From: Gordonia paraffinivorans NBRC 108238
GTDB lineage: Bacteria; Actinomycetota; Actinomycetes; Mycobacteriales; Mycobacteriaceae
Assembly: GCF_000344155.1 (NCBI RefSeq)
Contig: NZ_BAOQ01000022.1
Location: 46,468 to 110,467, forward strand
Direction of reading: 5' to 3'
DNA: 64,000 nt
Shown here: positions 30,213 through 38,535 of the stretch, piece by piece
Layout of the letters: every line of letters begins with the position of its first letter
How positions within the stretch are numbered: the stretch's first letter is position 1
The notes under the pieces: generated by a model
Told to the model about the DNA's origin: nothing
Seen by the model: only the letters and a program-made list of their open reading frames with translations
Databases searched by the model: none
Position numbers and translations under genes: made by a program

Positions 30213-32186
30213 ATGGCCACCGTCAATGCCGCTTTCATCTGGTCGATCGCCAACAAGCTGCGCGGCCCGTACCAGCCCAATCAGTACGGCGATGTGATCC
30301 TTCCATTCACCATCCTGCGACGCCTGGACGCAATCCTCGCGCCGACGAAGGACAAAGTACTGACGGAGCACAAGAAGCTGCTGAAGAGCGGGGTCGACCC
30401 GTTTGTGGTCCTGCGCGCCAAGTTCGGTCTGCCGTTCTTCAACACTTCCGTCTGGGATTTCGGCAAGCTCGCCGCCGACCCCACGAACCTCGCCGACAAT
30501 CTCCTCGACTACCTCGAGGGGTTCTCGCCCAATGTGCGCGACGTCTTCGACGGCTACAAGCTCCCCGAGCTCATCGCCGACCTGGACAAGAAAGATCGTT
30601 TGTTCCTGATTGTCAAGGACTTCGCGAACGTCGACCTACACCCTGATCGGGTATCCGGACACGATATGGGCTACATCTTCGAAGAGCTCATCCGGAAGTT
30701 CGCCGAATCCAACAACGCACAGGCAGGTGACCACTTCACCCCACGTGAGGTCATCTCCTTGATGGTTGACCTGCTGTACGCCGACAAAGACCTCGAGCTC
30801 ACCACCCCCGGCATCGTGCGCACCATTTACGACCCCGCAGCCGGCACCGGTGGCATGCTCTCGGTCGCCTACGACCATCTGGTTCAGATGAACCCCGACG
30901 CCAAACCGGTGCTGTACGGCCAGGAGATCAACCCTCGCTCGTACGCCATGTGCAAGTCGGACATGATCATCAAGGGCCAGCGCGTGGACAACATCTACGA
31001 GGGCGACACCCTCGTAGATGACGGCTTCTCCGGCGAACACTTCGACTTCCTGCTCTCCAACCCGCCGTTCGGTGTGGAGTGGAAGGCACAGCAGAAGCAG
31101 GTCACCGACGAGCACCAGCAGCGGGGATTCGCGGGACGATTCGGCCCCGGACTGCCCCGTGTATCCGACGGCTCTCTCCTGTTCCTTCTACATCTCATCA
31201 AGAAGATGCGGCCTGTCCAGAAGCCCGGCGACAAGGGCTCACGCCTGGCGATCGTCCTCAACGGCTCGCCACTGTTCACCGGTGGCGCCGGCTCGGGTGA
31301 GTCCAACATCCGCAAGTGGATCATCGAGAACGACCTGCTGGACGCGATCATCGCTCTACCGACCGACATGTTCTACAACACAGGCATCGCCACCTACATC
31401 TGGATTCTGGACAACGCCAAGACCGCCGAACGCAAGGGCAAGGTTCAGCTCATCAACGCCGTGGACATGTACGGCAAGATGCGCAAGTCCCTCGGTTCCA
31501 AACGGAAGGAATTGCGGCCAGAGGACATAAACACGATCTGCGAGCTCTACGACGCGTTCCGGAACGATGACGGTGAAGACGAGCCGGCCCTGTCGAAGGT
31601 GTTCGACAACTCTGATTTCGGATATCGCACCATCACGGTCGAACGGCCCCTCCAGCTGCGCTTCCACGTCACCGAGGACACTGCTGACCTCGTTCTCGCC
31701 GCCAAGGCGATTACCAAGCTCCCCCAGCACGACCAAGACGCCGTTCGTGACGCCCTCAACTCGATGGTGGGCCGCTCATGGACCAACCGTGACGCCTTCG
31801 TCACCGAGCTGAAGGCCGCCCTCAAGACTGCCGGCATGGCCAAGGTGGGCGCACCGGTGGTCAAAGGCATCTGGACCGCCATCGGCGTTCACGACCCGGA
31901 AGCGGACATCGTCACCACCAAGGGCAAGCCCGAACCCGACCCCTCGCTCCGCGACACCGAGAACGTGCCTCTGTCCGAGGACGTCGAAGAATACTTCGCC
32001 CGCGAGGTCCTCCCCCACGTTCCAGACGCCTGGATCGACCACGACAAGACCAAGATCGGCTACGAAATACCCTTCACTCGGCACTTCTATCGCTACACCC
32101 CACCCCGGCCGCTCGAAGAGATTCAGAGAGATCTCCGAAAGCTCGTCACTGAAATCCAGACCATGCTGACAGAGGTGGGGGCCTAG
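30213..32186 (+). CDS. hsdM: Type I restriction-modification methyltransferase subunit
   Basis: Modification subunit (657 aa) that methylates adenine with AdoMet and forms the M2S core. It has the N-terminal helical domain FIWSIANKLRGPYQPNQYGDVI, the HFTPREVISLMVDLL segment, motif I DPAAGTGGM from D207, and an intact motif IV NPPFG with N283. ATG at 30213 was chosen because MATVNAAFIWSIANKLRG matches the family start, and AAAGGA lies about 11-16 nt upstream; the frame is open 35 codons earlier. 123 nt separate it from the methylase-like gene. hsdS starts at the next base after its stop. Confidence 0.93.
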   Translation: MATVNAAFIWSIANKLRGPYQPNQYGDVILPFTILRRLDAILAPTKDKVLTEHKKLLKSGVDPFVVLRAKFGLPFFNTSVWDFGKLAADPTNLADNLLDYLEGFSPNVRDVFDGYKLPELIADLDKKDRLFLIVKDFANVDLHPDRVSGHDMGYIFEELIRKFAESNNAQAGDHFTPREVISLMVDLLYADKDLELTTPGIVRTIYDPAAGTGGMLSVAYDHLVQMNPDAKPVLYGQEINPRSYAMCKSDMIIKGQRVDNIYEGDTLVDDGFSGEHFDFLLSNPPFGVEWKAQQKQVTDEHQQRGFAGRFGPGLPRVSDGSLLFLLHLIKKMRPVQKPGDKGSRLAIVLNGSPLFTGGAGSGESNIRKWIIENDLLDAIIALPTDMFYNTGIATYIWILDNAKTAERKGKVQLINAVDMYGKMRKSLGSKRKELRPEDINTICELYDAFRNDDGEDEPALSKVFDNSDFGYRTITVERPLQLRFHVTEDTADLVLAAKAITKLPQHDQDAVRDALNSMVGRSWTNRDAFVTELKAALKTAGMAKVGAPVVKGIWTAIGVHDPEADIVTTKGKPEPDPSLRDTENVPLSEDVEEYFAREVLPHVPDAWIDHDKTKIGYEIPFTRHFYRYTPPRPLEEIQRDLRKLVTEIQTMLTEVGA

Positions 32187-33338
32187 ATGCACCCAACGCG
32201 ACAGCTTCGACGACTCGCTCGAATCAAGAATGGCTCCGACCACAGTCGGGTGCAAGATGACAACGGCGCATACCCCGTCTACGGATCAGGGGGAGAATTT
32301 GCCCGAGCTTGCCAGCCACTCCACTCCGGACCTTCCGTGCTTCTCGGACGGAAAGGGACGATTGACCGCCCAATCCTAGTGAACGGAGAATTCTGGACGG
32401 TCGACACGATGTTCTGCGTACAACCATATCCGAACGTAAGCGCGCGATTCTTATACTACGCTTGCACAACAATCCCTTTTAGCCAACTCTCCACCAATAC
32501 TGCACTCCCGAGCATGACACAGGGCGACCTTAAAGAGGTGCGGTTGCCCGCTCCGGATTTCGGAACCCAGAACCTGATCGCCGACTTCCTCGACCGCGAG
32601 ACCGCCAAAATCGATGCGCTGATCAGCAAGCAGGAGCAGCTCATCGCAACCCTGCGCGAGGAGTCGGATAGGCTATGGGCGCAAGATGTTGTGCAGCTGA
32701 GCGAGTCGTTCCCGACGGTGCAGCTTCGACGAGTGATCGAGTCGATCGCTGACGGCCCTTTCGGCTCGTCACTGACTTCGTCTCACTACTCCCCTGAAGG
32801 CGCACGAGTCGTCCGATTGGGAAATATCGGCATTAACGAATTCAGAGACAACGACCATGCATATATTCCACTCGACTACGCTCGCACGCTTGCGACACAC
32901 GAAGTAACCGAGGGTGATGTTGTCGTCGCCGGCCTGGGTGACGAAAAGATGCCCCTTGGGCGAGCTGCGGTAGTTCCAGACATTGGTCCAGCCATTGTCA
33001 AAGCAGATTGTTACCGAATACGAACGCGCGCAGATCGATTGCGGCCCGACTACTTGGCCTGGTTCTTGTCCGCTCCACCGACCCGCAGCCAGATCGCACT
33101 TCTTGCACGCGGGGCCACCCGCTCACGGCTGAACACCTCGGTCGTTAAGAACGTTAAAATCCCCACCCCCCCTCTGACTACGCAGGAATCGGTAGTTCTC
33201 AAGTCCCGTGACCATTTGTCGCGAATCACAATCTTGGTTTCAGAAGCCGAGAAACTGAGCGAAACGCTCCACGAGTACCGCTCTGCCCTGATCACGAACG
33301 CCGTGACAGGCAAGATCGATGTCAGGGAGACTGCGTAG
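32187..33338 (+). CDS. hsdS: Type I restriction-modification specificity subunit
   Basis: A 383-aa DNA-recognition subunit with two target-recognition domains. TRD1 is about residues 1-125 (RRLARIKNGSDHSRVQDDN...YPVYGSGG), followed by the first conserved helix from residue 128 (QNLIADFLDRETAKIDALI). TRD2 is about 175-325 (VQLRRVIESIADGPFGSS), followed by a second helix and the ending ALITNAVTGKIDV. Together these predict a bipartite recognition sequence that cannot be read from sequence. Its ATG directly abuts the hsdM stop. Both TRD-coding stretches are AT-richer than the conserved regions, consistent with TRD exchange. Confidence 0.92.
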   Translation: MHPTRQLRRLARIKNGSDHSRVQDDNGAYPVYGSGGEFARACQPLHSGPSVLLGRKGTIDRPILVNGEFWTVDTMFCVQPYPNVSARFLYYACTTIPFSQLSTNTALPSMTQGDLKEVRLPAPDFGTQNLIADFLDRETAKIDALISKQEQLIATLREESDRLWAQDVVQLSESFPTVQLRRVIESIADGPFGSSLTSSHYSPEGARVVRLGNIGINEFRDNDHAYIPLDYARTLATHEVTEGDVVVAGLGDEKMPLGRAAVVPDIGPAIVKADCYRIRTRADRLRPDYLAWFLSAPPTRSQIALLARGATRSRLNTSVVKNVKIPTPPLTTQESVVLKSRDHLSRITILVSEAEKLSETLHEYRSALITNAVTGKIDVRETA

Positions 33339-33340
33339 CC

Positions 33341-36300
33341 ATGGCCCAGCACCACGAGTCTGCCTTCGAGACCGAGATCTGCGAACACCTGGCGGCGAAT
33401 GGTTGGGAGTACTCGCCGAATGATGCCGGGTACGACCGCGATCTCGCTCTGTTTCCTGAGGACGTGTTCTGGTGGTTGCAGCACACGCAGCCGAAGGAGT
33501 GGGAAAAGAGGGTCAAGCCTTCGGAGCCGCCCGCAGCGCAGGAGAAGGCGAAAGCCTCGCTCCTGCAGCGACTTGCCAAGACGCTCTCGGGGAATCTCAA
33601 GGCCGACGGTGGCACGCTCGCGGTCCTCCGTCGCGGCTTCAGCGACTTCAACGCGAACTTCGCAATGTGTCAGTTCAAGCCCAACTCCGGACTGAACGCC
33701 ACCACCGCTGCGAAGTACCAGGCTGTCCGCCTGCGTGTGATGCGGCAGGTCCACTACTCGAAGTCGAATCCGAGGAAGGCCATCGATCTGGTCTTCTTCG
33801 TCAACGGCATCCCCGTCGCCACCGCGGAACTCAAGACCGACTTCACGCAGTCGGTCGAGCTCGCGATCGCCCAGTACAAGAAGGACCGCTTACCCAAGGG
33901 CGAGCCGCTGCTCGGGTTCGCCACCCGCGCCCTGGTGCACTTTGCTGTCTCAGACAAAGAAGTACACATGACCACCCGGCTTGCCGGGAAGGACACGGTG
34001 TTCCTGCCGTTCAACCGCGGCAACGGTCACCACGCCGGCAACCCTCCGATTCCGAACGGGTCTCCCACTTCCTATCTGTGGGAGACAATTCTTCAGCGCG
34101 ACACCTGGCTGGAGATCCTCGACCGGTTCATGCATCTGGAGATCACCGAGAAGCGTGATCCGGACAGCGGCAGAACGATCCGCAAAGAGACTCTCCTGTT
34201 CCCGCGCTACCACCAGTGGGACGTCGTCACCAAGCTGGTCGATGCCGCACGCACCGAAGGCCCGGGACACAAGTATCTGATCCAGCATTCGGCAGGGTCC
34301 GGGAAGACCAACTCGATCTCCTGGCTCGCCCAGCGTCTGGCGTCGTTGTACGACGACAACGACGAAAAGGTGTTCTCTTCCGTCATCGTGGTCACCGACC
34401 GGACCGTGCTCGACGCTCAGCTGCAGGAAGCGATCCACCAGATCAACCGCACCACCGGCGTGGTGGCCCACATCGACGGACTGTCCGGGCCGAAGTCCGC
34501 TGAGTTGGCAGACGCCCTGGAATCGGGCACCCACATCATCATCGTCACCATCCAGACCTTCCCGTTCGCCCTCGACGTCATCTCTGACCGCGCTTCACTC
34601 AAGGGCCGGAGTTTCGCGATCATCGCCGACGAGGCCCACTCCTCCCAGACCGGCGGGGCGTCGAACAAGCTCAAGCAGGTCCTGTCCCAAGCCGAGCTCG
34701 ACGTTGTCGCCGAGGGCGGCACGGTCTCAGCCGAAGATCTCCTCGCTGCCGAGACCAAGGCCCGCGCCGAAGCCGAGAACATTTCCTTCTTCGCCTTCAC
34801 CGCCACCCCCAAGGCCACCACGCTCGAACTCTTCGGACGGCCCGACCCCGACGGCACTCCACGGCCGTTCCACCTGTACTCGATGCAGCAGGCGATCGAA
34901 GAAGGCTTCATCCTCGACGTGCTGCGCAACTACACCCCGTACAAGACCGCCTTCCGGCTGTCCCACGGCGGCAAGACCTACGCCACCAGCGACACCGACG
35001 ACGGCACCGTGGCCGTCACCTCAGACGGGGGCGACGAGGACCTCGTCGATCGGACCGCCGCGGTGAAATCTGTGATGAACTGGGTCAAGCTGCACCCCAC
35101 GAACATCTCCCAGAAGGTGCAGATCATCGTGGAGCACTTCCGCCGGAATGTCGCCTGGCGGCTCAACGGCCAAGCAAAGGCCATGGTGGTCACCAGCTCT
35201 CGCAAGGCAGCCGTACGGTACAAACTCGCCTTCGACAAGTACATCAGCGAACACGGATACACCGACATTGCCGCCCTGGTCGCGTTCTCCGGAGAAGTCA
35301 CCGATCCGGAAACCGGGACCACCGAGCCGTTCAGCGAGACCAACATGAACCCCGGGCTCAAGGGCCGTGACCTGCGGGACGCGTTCGCCACCGACGACTA
35401 CCAGGTCATGATCGTGGCCAACAAGTTCCAGACGGGTTTCGACCAGCCCAAACTCGTGGCGATGTACGTCGACAAACGCCTCGCTGGTGTCCAAGCGGTG
35501 CAGACCCTGTCCCGCCTCAACCGGACGTTCCCTCCGCTGAAGGACCAGACCTTCGTCCTGGACTTCGCCAATGAGGCAACCGATATCGTCGACGCGTTCT
35601 CTCCTTACTACGAGGCCACCACGCTGTCCGACATCAGCGATCCCAATATCGTCCACGACACCGAACGCAAACTCTCCGTTGCCGGGATCTACGAGGAGAG
35701 CGAGGTCGACGGATTCGCCAAAGCCTACGTTGCCAAGGAAGGCCATAACGCCCTGGTCAGCTGGATCCAACCGGCTGCGGACAGGTTCAGCGCACGGTTG
35801 CGCGACGCTCTGAAGGCTTCCGATTCGGTCGAGGTCGACGAGCTGCAGATGTTTCGCAAGGACGCGCGAACCTATGTACGTCAGTACGAGTTTCTATCCC
35901 AGCTCTTCGACTACGAGAACCCATGGCTGGAAAAGCTCGCCCTCTACCTCAAGATGCTGATTCCCCAGCTCGACAGAGGGGAGACGGAAGCTCCGATCGA
36001 CTTGTCCGCGGTCACGATCGACTACATCGGACACCACGCACAGGCCACACAGAACGGCGTCATCTCAACGGGCACACCGCTCGAACCTGCGCGAGAGGCA
36101 GGCACAGGGACCGTCCGTGACCCCGAGTTGGTCTCCCTCGACGAGGTGATCTCCCGCATCAACGACTTGTTCTCGGGCGATCATCCCGAGTCGTCGGTCC
36201 GAAACGTCGTCACCCACATCAAGGACCGCCTGCAGGAAAACGAAGATCTTCAAAAGCAGGCGAAGCACAACAGCTTGGCCCAGTTCTCCGCCAGCCCGGA

Positions 36301-36451
36301 CATCGACATCGCATTCGTCGATGCCGTCATCGGGACCATGGATTCCTCCTCAGACCTGTCAACACAGATCCTCAACAATCCCGACCTCGCGAAGAGGCTT
36401 CGCGACGAACTCTTGCCCGGCATCTACCGGACCCTCACGCAGGCCAGCTGA
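33341..36451 (+). CDS. hsdR: Type I restriction endonuclease subunit
   Basis: A 1036-aa motor and nuclease subunit. The N-terminal nuclease has the PD-(D/E)xK set D149 (AIDLVFF), E163 and K165 (AELKTDF). The SF2 translocase follows, with Walker A HSAGSGKT (K322), the DEAH box at 430-433, FTATPK as motif III, and GFDQPKLV plus QTLSRLNR as late motifs. All key residues are present, so it should be active: it cleaves DNA lacking the HsdM mark after translocation. It starts 2 nt after hsdS. A hairpin overlaps its stop codon. Confidence 0.94.
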   Translation: MAQHHESAFETEICEHLAANGWEYSPNDAGYDRDLALFPEDVFWWLQHTQPKEWEKRVKPSEPPAAQEKAKASLLQRLAKTLSGNLKADGGTLAVLRRGFSDFNANFAMCQFKPNSGLNATTAAKYQAVRLRVMRQVHYSKSNPRKAIDLVFFVNGIPVATAELKTDFTQSVELAIAQYKKDRLPKGEPLLGFATRALVHFAVSDKEVHMTTRLAGKDTVFLPFNRGNGHHAGNPPIPNGSPTSYLWETILQRDTWLEILDRFMHLEITEKRDPDSGRTIRKETLLFPRYHQWDVVTKLVDAARTEGPGHKYLIQHSAGSGKTNSISWLAQRLASLYDDNDEKVFSSVIVVTDRTVLDAQLQEAIHQINRTTGVVAHIDGLSGPKSAELADALESGTHIIIVTIQTFPFALDVISDRASLKGRSFAIIADEAHSSQTGGASNKLKQVLSQAELDVVAEGGTVSAEDLLAAETKARAEAENISFFAFTATPKATTLELFGRPDPDGTPRPFHLYSMQQAIEEGFILDVLRNYTPYKTAFRLSHGGKTYATSDTDDGTVAVTSDGGDEDLVDRTAAVKSVMNWVKLHPTNISQKVQIIVEHFRRNVAWRLNGQAKAMVVTSSRKAAVRYKLAFDKYISEHGYTDIAALVAFSGEVTDPETGTTEPFSETNMNPGLKGRDLRDAFATDDYQVMIVANKFQTGFDQPKLVAMYVDKRLAGVQAVQTLSRLNRTFPPLKDQTFVLDFANEATDIVDAFSPYYEATTLSDISDPNIVHDTERKLSVAGIYEESEVDGFAKAYVAKEGHNALVSWIQPAADRFSARLRDALKASDSVEVDELQMFRKDARTYVRQYEFLSQLFDYENPWLEKLALYLKMLIPQLDRGETEAPIDLSAVTIDYIGHHAQATQNGVISTGTPLEPAREAGTGTVRDPELVSLDEVISRINDLFSGDHPESSVRNVVTHIKDRLQENEDLQKQAKHNSLAQFSASPDIDIAFVDAVIGTMDSSSDLSTQILNNPDLAKRLRDELLPGIYRTLTQAS

Positions 36452-36476
36452 GTCGAGCAAATTGCCGGCGACTCAG
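36448..36476 (+). terminator. Possible terminator of the hsd operon
   Basis: Perfect 8-bp stem CTGAGTCG (36448-36455, including the hsdR stop) / CGACTCAG (36469-36476), 13-nt loop, no U tract. Confidence 0.5.
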
Positions 36477-36698
36477 AAGTCAGCGTGGTGATGGTGTGTT
36501 TCGTGAGCGGGCGGCACAGTCCCTGGTCCGCATCCTGCCCGTACATCCGAGTTGGTGGCTGCCACTGCCGGGCTGCACCTTGCGGTGCCTTTGACCCAGT
36601 GTTTCTTCGCTCAGATCAGCGAGGACTCGATTGTAAAAACCTTGTGATCTGTTCCACAGAATGGACTTCTTACCCTGCCGGTACACACAGATCACCCG
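36477..36698. other. Gene-poor stretch at the right island edge
   Basis: No coding region, RNA or repeat that I can support. Composition is mixed, with an A-rich patch near 36630-36645. The island boundary probably falls here. Confidence 0.5.
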
Positions 36699-36710
36699 TA
36701 ATTTGGGCAC

Positions 36711-36896
36711 ATGACCAGAGACGTTTATGTGGAAGACCTTGTGCCGGGTGATCGCATCCGCCTCGACGGCACTCCCCGCGTGGTCCGCACCACGAGCCGG
36801 CTCGACGACGATCGCCTGCGCATCGAGCTGGTGAAGGGTCACGACGACCTACAAGAGGTCATCCTCGACCGCACCGCGAAGCTTCAGGTCAACTAG
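36711..36896 (+). CDS. Small 61-aa protein of unknown function
   Basis: MTRDVYVEDLVPGDRIRLDG... is a compact, charged sequence (VRTTSRLDDDRLRIELVKGHDD, then VILDRTAKLQV) that looks like a small all-beta fold with alternating hydrophobic residues. I do not recognise a family. Codon use matches the chromosome rather than the island, third positions being mostly G or C. TAATTT lies 6 nt before the ATG with no SD, the leaderless arrangement seen for many genes here, which supports it being real. It converges on hmuO, with 29 nt between the two stops. Confidence 0.65.
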   Translation: MTRDVYVEDLVPGDRIRLDGTPRVVRTTSRLDDDRLRIELVKGHDDLQEVILDRTAKLQVN

Positions 36897-36925
36897 GAGT
36901 ACGGATCTCGACGGCTCGTCGCGGC

Positions 36926-37549
36926 TCAGGCCGCGCGAGCACCGTCGAGGTCGCCGAAGACCGCCTGGTTGTGCGCGAACGCCGCGAGCGCCTCGTCCAC
37001 GAGCCGGTCCACGGCGTCGGCGTCGAGCGGCAATGCGTCGAGCCGGGCGCGGTAGTCGTCCTTGTACCGCTTGAGCTTGTCGATGCCCTCGAAGCTGTAG
37101 AAGGTCAGGCCGGAATCGTACACGCCGTAGTGCTCGCGCATGCGGTGGGCGACGACCTGGCCGCCGCTGAGGTCTCCCAGGTACCGGGTGTAGTGGTGCG
37201 CCACATACCGAGCCGGGTCGGTACGCGTCGCCTGGATCGCCTCCACGTACCGCTCGACGGCGGGCAGCGGCGTCACGGTCGACGGGTCGACGCCGAACGA
37301 GGCGAGATCGGCGCCGAGGCTCGGCAGACGACGCAACTTGTCGTCGATGACGGCACCGGCCACCGGGTCGTCGGCGAGCGCGTCACCGACCTCCTCGAGC
37401 GCCTCGTAGATGAAGTAGAGCTGAGCGGCGAGCCGCTCGTATTCGCCGCGATCGAGCCGGCCGGACATCAGGTCCTCGATGAAGGGGGAATGTTCGGCCT
37501 GGCGGTGTGCTTCGGCAGTGGCTTCGCGGAGACGCTCGGAAATGCTCAT
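36926..37549 (-). CDS. hmuO: Heme oxygenase (biliverdin-producing)
   Basis: A 207-aa alpha-helical enzyme that opens heme to biliverdin, CO and Fe2+, freeing iron from host or environmental heme. The N-terminal RLREATAEAHRQAEHS carries the proximal heme-ligand His. The distal helix signature YTRYLGDLSGGQVVA, with its flexible glycines, is intact, as is FYSFEGIDKLKRYKDDYR. Its length matches actinobacterial HmuO. ATG at 37549 overlaps the stop of the upstream membrane EEP gene (ATGA), so the two are translationally coupled. Confidence 0.94.
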   Translation of the reverse strand: MSISERLREATAEAHRQAEHSPFIEDLMSGRLDRGEYERLAAQLYFIYEALEEVGDALADDPVAGAVIDDKLRRLPSLGADLASFGVDPSTVTPLPAVERYVEAIQATRTDPARYVAHHYTRYLGDLSGGQVVAHRMREHYGVYDSGLTFYSFEGIDKLKRYKDDYRARLDALPLDADAVDRLVDEALAAFAHNQAVFGDLDGARAA

Positions 37550-38514
37550 GATGCAACAAGTGATACCACCAGGGCCCGATGATCGGAACCCGGGAGGTGA
37601 TGCGTATCCATCGACGTGGTCACAAATCCGCGCACGATGATCCTGTCGATCGCCACCAGCGGATGGTTGCCGATCTGCTTGTCGGTGGGATAGGTGGGCA
37701 GATAACCCGCTCCGGCGAGGTCCGTGCCGTCGGCGAGGCCGTTGGTGAGCAGTTTGCGGTACGTCGCATGATTCCACGTCGAGTTGAAGTCGCCGATCGC
37801 CAGCACCCTCCCCTGCAGCAGCGCCGCGAGATGACCGGCGAGAACCCCCATGTCGTGGAACCAATGGTCCTTGTTGCTCCACAACGGGGCCGCCGGGTGC
37901 ATCGCGAAGACCTGCGTGCCCGGGGCACCCGGAAGATCGGTGCGCGCCTGCAGATTCCGCAGAGCCGTGTCCGGAACCACCGACGTGTCGGTCAGCGGTT
38001 CCTTGCTGAACAAGGCGGTCCCGGTGGCATAGGCCGCCGGCTCGGCGAACTCGTGGGGCAGTTGCCGAGGGATCGTTCCGTTCCGAATCCGTTGCAGCGC
38101 TTGTGGAGTGACCTCCTGCAGGGAGACCAGATCGGCATCGGCGGAGGCGACGATCTGCTCGAGCGCGTCGATGTCCGCGCCGCCGAACAGAAGGTTCGCC
38201 GACACCACGCGGAACCGCTCACCGTCGGGCGCATCCGCCGGGACCAGGAGCGGGACCTGGGTGTAGACCAGCGCCGCAGACGCCAGGAACGCGACCGCGA
38301 GCATGACCCACCGCCGCAGGCCGGCGAAGATGACGATCGCGGTCAACGCCGGGATCAACGCGAACTGCACCCCGCTGGTGAGATACAGCGCCACGTTGCC
38401 GCGGGACGGATAGAAGTGCAGCCAGATCGCCAGCAGCACACCGGCCGTCATGGCCAGGCCGACGATGTACGTCGACACCCACAGAAGTCTCTTCATCCGC
38501 CCCCAACGGTTCAC
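37546..38514 (-). CDS. Membrane endonuclease/exonuclease/phosphatase-family protein
   Basis: A 322-aa protein with three N-terminal transmembrane helices (about 10-30, 42-62 and 68-88) followed by an EEP-superfamily domain: VVSANLLFGG, DLVSLQEVTP with the metal-binding Glu, LAIGDFNSTWNH with the catalytic Asp/Asn, IDRIIV, and the terminal SDHRALV. The active site would face outside. The substrate is unknown; relatives hydrolyse nucleic acids, sphingomyelin or phosphoinositides. The start is either GTG 38514 or ATG 38496 (MKRLLW), which has GGGGCGG upstream. It begins about 20 nt after glnE ends and overlaps hmuO by 4 nt. Confidence 0.82.
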   Translation of the reverse strand: MNRWGRMKRLLWVSTYIVGLAMTAGVLLAIWLHFYPSRGNVALYLTSGVQFALIPALTAIVIFAGLRRWVMLAVAFLASAALVYTQVPLLVPADAPDGERFRVVSANLLFGGADIDALEQIVASADADLVSLQEVTPQALQRIRNGTIPRQLPHEFAEPAAYATGTALFSKEPLTDTSVVPDTALRNLQARTDLPGAPGTQVFAMHPAAPLWSNKDHWFHDMGVLAGHLAALLQGRVLAIGDFNSTWNHATYRKLLTNGLADGTDLAGAGYLPTYPTDKQIGNHPLVAIDRIIVRGFVTTSMDTHHLPGSDHRALVVSLVAS

Positions 38515-38535
38515 GCGCTCGCGATTGCGGGCACG

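Larger units (their letters stand above)
27331..36710 (+). other. Inserted defence island (NYN/methylase-like pair plus Type I RM)
   Basis: About 9.4 kb between the glnA1 terminator and a small leaderless gene. All five genes point the same way. Base and codon use is visibly less GC-rich than the flanks, most clearly in hsdS near 32400-32560 and 32820-33030 (runs such as TTCTTATACTACGC). In M. tuberculosis glnA1, glnE and glnA2 are contiguous, so this DNA interrupts a conserved cluster. No integrase, transposase, tRNA or flanking direct repeat was seen, so the mode of entry is unknown. 27331-27567 and 36477-36698 hold no gene I can support. Confidence 0.75.

Noticed and set aside
27331..36710. 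Prophage or integrative element
   Set aside because: No integrase, portal, capsid, transposase, tRNA target or flanking repeat is visible.
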